In this document: one piece after another, positions 60,895-64,000 of the stretch
How the letters are laid out: each line of letters starts with the position of its first letter
Numbering within the stretch: the stretch's first letter is position 1
NCBI GenBank assembly: GCA_900550035.1
Contig: URQS01000006.1
Span: 19,887-83,886 of the forward strand
Source: an uncultured Prevotella sp.
GTDB lineage: Bacteria > Bacteroidota > Bacteroidia > Bacteroidales > Bacteroidaceae
Reading direction: 5' to 3'
DNA length: 64,000 nt
The notes under the pieces: generated by a model
What the model was told of the DNA's origin: nothing
Database searches by the model: none
What the model saw: only the letters and a program-made list of their open reading frames with translations
Translations under genes and position numbers: made by a program

Positions 60895-63800
60895 TTAGAA
60901 GTTGAATCTTGCACCGAAAGTGAATGTTCTCGGAGTCGGGTAAGTACCGCAGTCAATACCGCCAGTAGCATCACCGTCACCGTTGTAACCAGCAGGGTTA
61001 GAACCCTTGTAGTTAGTGATTGTGAAGAGGTTCTGAACGCTGAAGCTCAAACGGATATCAGCAAACTTAGTCATGCTCTTCGGCATATCATAAGCCAATG
61101 TGATGTTCTCGCAACGGAAGTAGTTAGCATTCTCAACCCACTTAGACGAAGCACCGATGTAGTTGTTGTTGGCAACGTTCGGGTTTGGCATTGTCTTGCC
61201 AATCTCCTTGAGGAAGTCAGCATCGGTGAACATACGAGAGTTACCAATCTTTGAGTTCATAGCAAAGCGGAGAGCGTTAAGACGCTGTACGCCAAATGCA
61301 GAGTTGAAGAATGCATTGAGGCTCCAGTTCTTGTAGCTTACGGTGTTGTTCCATCCGAGTGTGAAGTCAGGTGTTGACTTGCCGAGTACCTTACGGTCTG
61401 ATTCCTTAGGATTTCTAACGGCTACACGCTCGCCAGCCTCGTTTGTCGACCAGTATGTGTCATAGCCTTCGCTGTCGATGCCTGCCCACTCCTGTCCGAA
61501 GAACGAACCGAGTGCCTCGCCTTCCTTGATGATACAGGGATCAACCACTACCGACTGGAAGCTACCAGTGTGGATAACCGGCTGCTGGTCTGTAAGTTTC
61601 TTAACCTCATTCTTCAAGTATGTACCGTTGATAGAGGTCTGCCACTGGAAGTCCTTAGTCTCGATGACGCGGGCATTTACAGTGATGTCCATACCCTGGT
61701 TGGCTACCTTACCGAGGTTAGCCATATAGGTGAAGCCACCCAATGCGTTAGATGTTGTAGTAGAAAGGAGAGCGTCGCTTGTCTGCTTGTTGAAGTAGTC
61801 GAGGCTTACCTCCAAACGGTTGTTGAAGAAACCGAAGTCAACACCAAGGTCAAACTGCTTTGTCTTCTCCCACTTGATGTCAGGAGTAGCAATTCTGTCG
61901 AGCTTATATCCTACAGAAGGACTGGCAACTCCATAGTATGTATTGGTAGTTGAAAGCAATGCAAGTGTAGAGTACGGAGCGATGTCCTGGTTACCAATGA
62001 TACCATAGCTTGCGCGAATCTTCAAGTTGCTCAGTACGTCGCGTGAGCTTTCCATAAACTTCTCGTTAGTAACAGTCCATGCACCAGCGATTGACGGGAA
62101 GTAACCCCACTTGTTGTTGGTGAAGCGGCTTGAACCGTCGGCACGGAACGTACCGGTAAGCATATACTTGTCAGCGAAGTTGTACATTACACGACCTACG
62201 CCTGAGAGAAGTGTCCATTCAGAGAAACCGTTAGAAGCCTTCTGAGTACGTGCGTTCTCGGCATTCCACCAACCTACGTTCTCAGTAACAAGGTTCAAGC
62301 CTGTGATACCCATGTTTGTAGTGGTGCTCTTTGTTGCCTCCCATACACCAGTAGCAGTAAGGTGGTGGTCACCCCATGAGTTGGTATATGTAAGGTTGTT
62401 GGTAGACTGGAGCAATGTGCGCTGTGAGTTGCTGTTGCCCATGTCAGCCTGGCCTGTACGTGAAACCTTACCTGAAGTAAGACTGTATCCAGTGTGGTTC
62501 AAATAGTCTACACCATTGCTTGATGTGAAGATCAAGCCCGGAAGAATATTGAACTGCAAGTCGATATGACCATTGAATACGTCGTTGCGGCGCTCGCTCT
62601 GGTTGCCTACGAGCATACCGTATGCGTTAGGCTCGATTGTGCCATACATATCCTGTGCATACTTACCGTTCTGGTCGTACATATTCATTGCAGGAGATGA
62701 GTTGAAGGCAATCCACAATGGGTTGTTTGTTGTGCCTGGAAGGCTTGCCACACCCTTACCTATACCGCGAGAAGCGTTAAGGTCGACAGTAACGTCGAGC
62801 CACTTTGTAAGGTTTGTCTTGATGTTAGCCTTAGCAGCAAAACGCTCATACTGGCTACCCTCAAGTGTACCTTCGTTCTTCATATAGTTAGCAGATACAT
62901 ACGACTGCATACCGTCTGTACCCTTTGTGAAGACGAGCTTGTAGTTCTGAGTCTGTCCGGTGCGGAACATTGTATCAACCCAGTCAACACCAGGGTTGGT
63001 ACCGTTCAAGAAATCCTTAACTTCATTCTCTGTCTTGCCGGCATAGTCTACCAAAGCCTGAGCATAAGCCTTTGTGCTCATCATCTTAGGCAGATTGGTA
63101 GCCTTTGAAGTACCGTACGAAGCATCGAATATAATGTGACTTTCGCCCTTCTTACCGGTCTTTGTTGTAACGATAACAACACCATTGGCACCACGCGAAC
63201 CGTAGATAGCAGTTGAAGAAGCATCCTTCAACACCTGCATGCTCTGGATATCCTCAGGGTTGATGCCGTCGAGACCCGACTCACGTACCATACCGTCAAC
63301 TACGTACAAAGGATCGTTGCTCTTTGTAATAGAGTTGGCACCGCGAACACGAATCTTGACCGAACCGCCAGGAATACCGTCAGAAACAACGTTCACACCA
63401 GCCATACGACCGTTGAGAGCGTCAGAAGCCTGAGTGATAGGCTGATCCTTGAAAGCCTTGTTGTCCATCACGGCAACAGAGCCTGCCAAGTCGGCCTTCT
63501 TTACAACACCGTAACCGATTACAACAACGTCGCTGAGCAACTCTGCATCCTCTGCAAGAGTAACCTCAACTGTCTTGCGACCGTTTACAGCAACTTCCTG
63601 AGTCTTGTAGCCTACGTAAGAAATTACGAGTGTAGATTTTGAAGAAACGCGAACTGAGAATTTTCCGTCAATGTCTGTTACGGAACCGTTGCTCTTGTTT
63701 CCTTTTTCAACAACGCTAACACCAATAAGAGGCTCTCCGTTAGCGTCAACAACGCGACCAGTCACCTGCTCGTTTTGCTGTGTCATGGTAGTAGAATAAA

Positions 63801-63924
63801 CTGAACGTGCCAATTCATCGGCTGCCGATGCGTTAGTTGCGCAAAGCAACATACCCATAGCAAGCGATGCCACCGCGCACTTCCCTACCGGGAATCGTGA
63901 TGGACAATTCTTTGCAATTTCCAT
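60895..63924 (-). CDS. SusC/RagA-family TonB-dependent outer-membrane transporter
   Basis: The 1009-residue protein has a signal peptide (cleavage near NASA, residue 34). A carboxypeptidase-like domain (about 53-130; VTGRVVDANGEPLIGVSVVEKG) is followed by a plug domain (about 135-250; LYVVDGM, the SusC hallmark, near 207). A 22-strand barrel ends with the terminal Phe (TFGARFNF). It imports oligosaccharides with SusD using TonB energy. It heads the susCD transcript. No hybrid two-component or ECF regulator lies inside the window. Confidence 0.96.
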   Translation of the reverse strand: MEIAKNCPSRFPVGKCAVASLAMGMLLCATNASAADELARSVYSTTMTQQNEQVTGRVVDANGEPLIGVSVVEKGNKSNGSVTDIDGKFSVRVSSKSTLVISYVGYKTQEVAVNGRKTVEVTLAEDAELLSDVVVIGYGVVKKADLAGSVAVMDNKAFKDQPITQASDALNGRMAGVNVVSDGIPGGSVKIRVRGANSITKSNDPLYVVDGMVRESGLDGINPEDIQSMQVLKDASSTAIYGSRGANGVVIVTTKTGKKGESHIIFDASYGTSKATNLPKMMSTKAYAQALVDYAGKTENEVKDFLNGTNPGVDWVDTMFRTGQTQNYKLVFTKGTDGMQSYVSANYMKNEGTLEGSQYERFAAKANIKTNLTKWLDVTVDLNASRGIGKGVASLPGTTNNPLWIAFNSSPAMNMYDQNGKYAQDMYGTIEPNAYGMLVGNQSERRNDVFNGHIDLQFNILPGLIFTSSNGVDYLNHTGYSLTSGKVSRTGQADMGNSNSQRTLLQSTNNLTYTNSWGDHHLTATGVWEATKSTTTNMGITGLNLVTENVGWWNAENARTQKASNGFSEWTLLSGVGRVMYNFADKYMLTGTFRADGSSRFTNNKWGYFPSIAGAWTVTNEKFMESSRDVLSNLKIRASYGIIGNQDIAPYSTLALLSTTNTYYGVASPSVGYKLDRIATPDIKWEKTKQFDLGVDFGFFNNRLEVSLDYFNKQTSDALLSTTTSNALGGFTYMANLGKVANQGMDITVNARVIETKDFQWQTSINGTYLKNEVKKLTDQQPVIHTGSFQSVVVDPCIIKEGEALGSFFGQEWAGIDSEGYDTYWSTNEAGERVAVRNPKESDRKVLGKSTPDFTLGWNNTVSYKNWSLNAFFNSAFGVQRLNALRFAMNSKIGNSRMFTDADFLKEIGKTMPNPNVANNNYIGASSKWVENANYFRCENITLAYDMPKSMTKFADIRLSFSVQNLFTITNYKGSNPAGYNGDGDATGGIDCGTYPTPRTFTFGARFNF

Positions 63925-63957
63925 AATTTTTAAATTGTAGGTTTATAAGTAACTGTT

Positions 63958-63965
63958 CAAAATTA
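63958..63965 (-). promoter_or_regulatory. Possible -7 element TAATTTTG of susC
   Basis: Matches TAnnTTTG about 34 bases before the susC start. The region is very AT-rich, so chance is a concern. Confidence 0.4.
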
Positions 63966-64000
63966 ATTTTATAAATATGAATAATTCACGAATAAGTTCG

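Overview
The window reads as chromosome of a Bacteroidales bacterium, most likely a Prevotella-type Prevotellaceae. The reasons are a SusC/SusD pair, a PorP-GldK-GldL-GldM-GldN type IX secretion locus, an OstA/SurA/MutL gene order and a DUF4831 protein. The promoters also fit: many have the Bacteroidetes form TTG-N19/20-TAnnTTTG, and AT-rich leaders lack Shine-Dalgarno sites. No rRNA, integrase or transposase was seen. The only tRNA is tRNA-Val(UAC).

Layout. 1-3.1 kb: the main part of a lipid A phosphoethanolamine transferase gene, cut by the window edge, then an OmpA-type porin. 3.2-11.8 kb: a minus-strand envelope and repair block, guaB > two parvulin chaperones > OstA/LptA-like > small membrane protein > mutL. 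12-17.2 kb: recQ (frameshifted), clpP-clpX, a long non-coding gap and a MerR-type regulator whose promoter interlocks with that of alaS (17.3-19.9 kb). 20-26.6 kb: an accessory patch with a DUF4143 AAA ATPase behind four 33-bp-spaced repeats, diverging from a type III restriction-modification pair (res, mod), and closed by a 195-bp palindromic element. 26.9-29.5 kb: DUF4831 protein and NAD(P)HX epimerase/dehydratase. Upstream of them is a very compact candidate small RNA. 29.9-32.8 kb: TPR sensor kinase plus LytTR response regulator. 32.8-36.9 kb: CvfB-like S1 protein, LolD-type ATPase, cation/proton antiporter. 37.1 kb: tRNA-Val. 37.4-44.2 kb: type IX secretion genes porP, gldK, gldL (frameshifted), gldM, gldN, then a beta-barrel protein. 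44.2-49 kb: alpha/beta hydrolase, trigger factor, radical SAM/SPASM protein, XRE-ImmA protein. 49.2-57 kb: MacAB-like efflux genes, DMT permease, aminopeptidase P. 57.1-64 kb: malate dehydrogenase, then a small polysaccharide utilisation locus (GH16 converging on SusD, SusC).

The genes share an envelope theme. SurA-type chaperones, OstA, OmpA and the lipid A modifier build the outer membrane. The PorP/Gld proteins export across it, and SusCD/GH16 harvest glucans through it. clpP-clpX, trigger factor and the parvulins cover protein quality control.

The most unusual material lies between genes. Many gaps hold degenerate short tandem arrays, mostly with a strict 7-bp period but different sequences. 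Several are arranged as 30-33-bp inverted repeats or carry a tiny GC hairpin of the d(GCGNAGC) class. Two conserved genes (recQ, gldL) each lack exactly one base, which points to sequence error or very recent decay.
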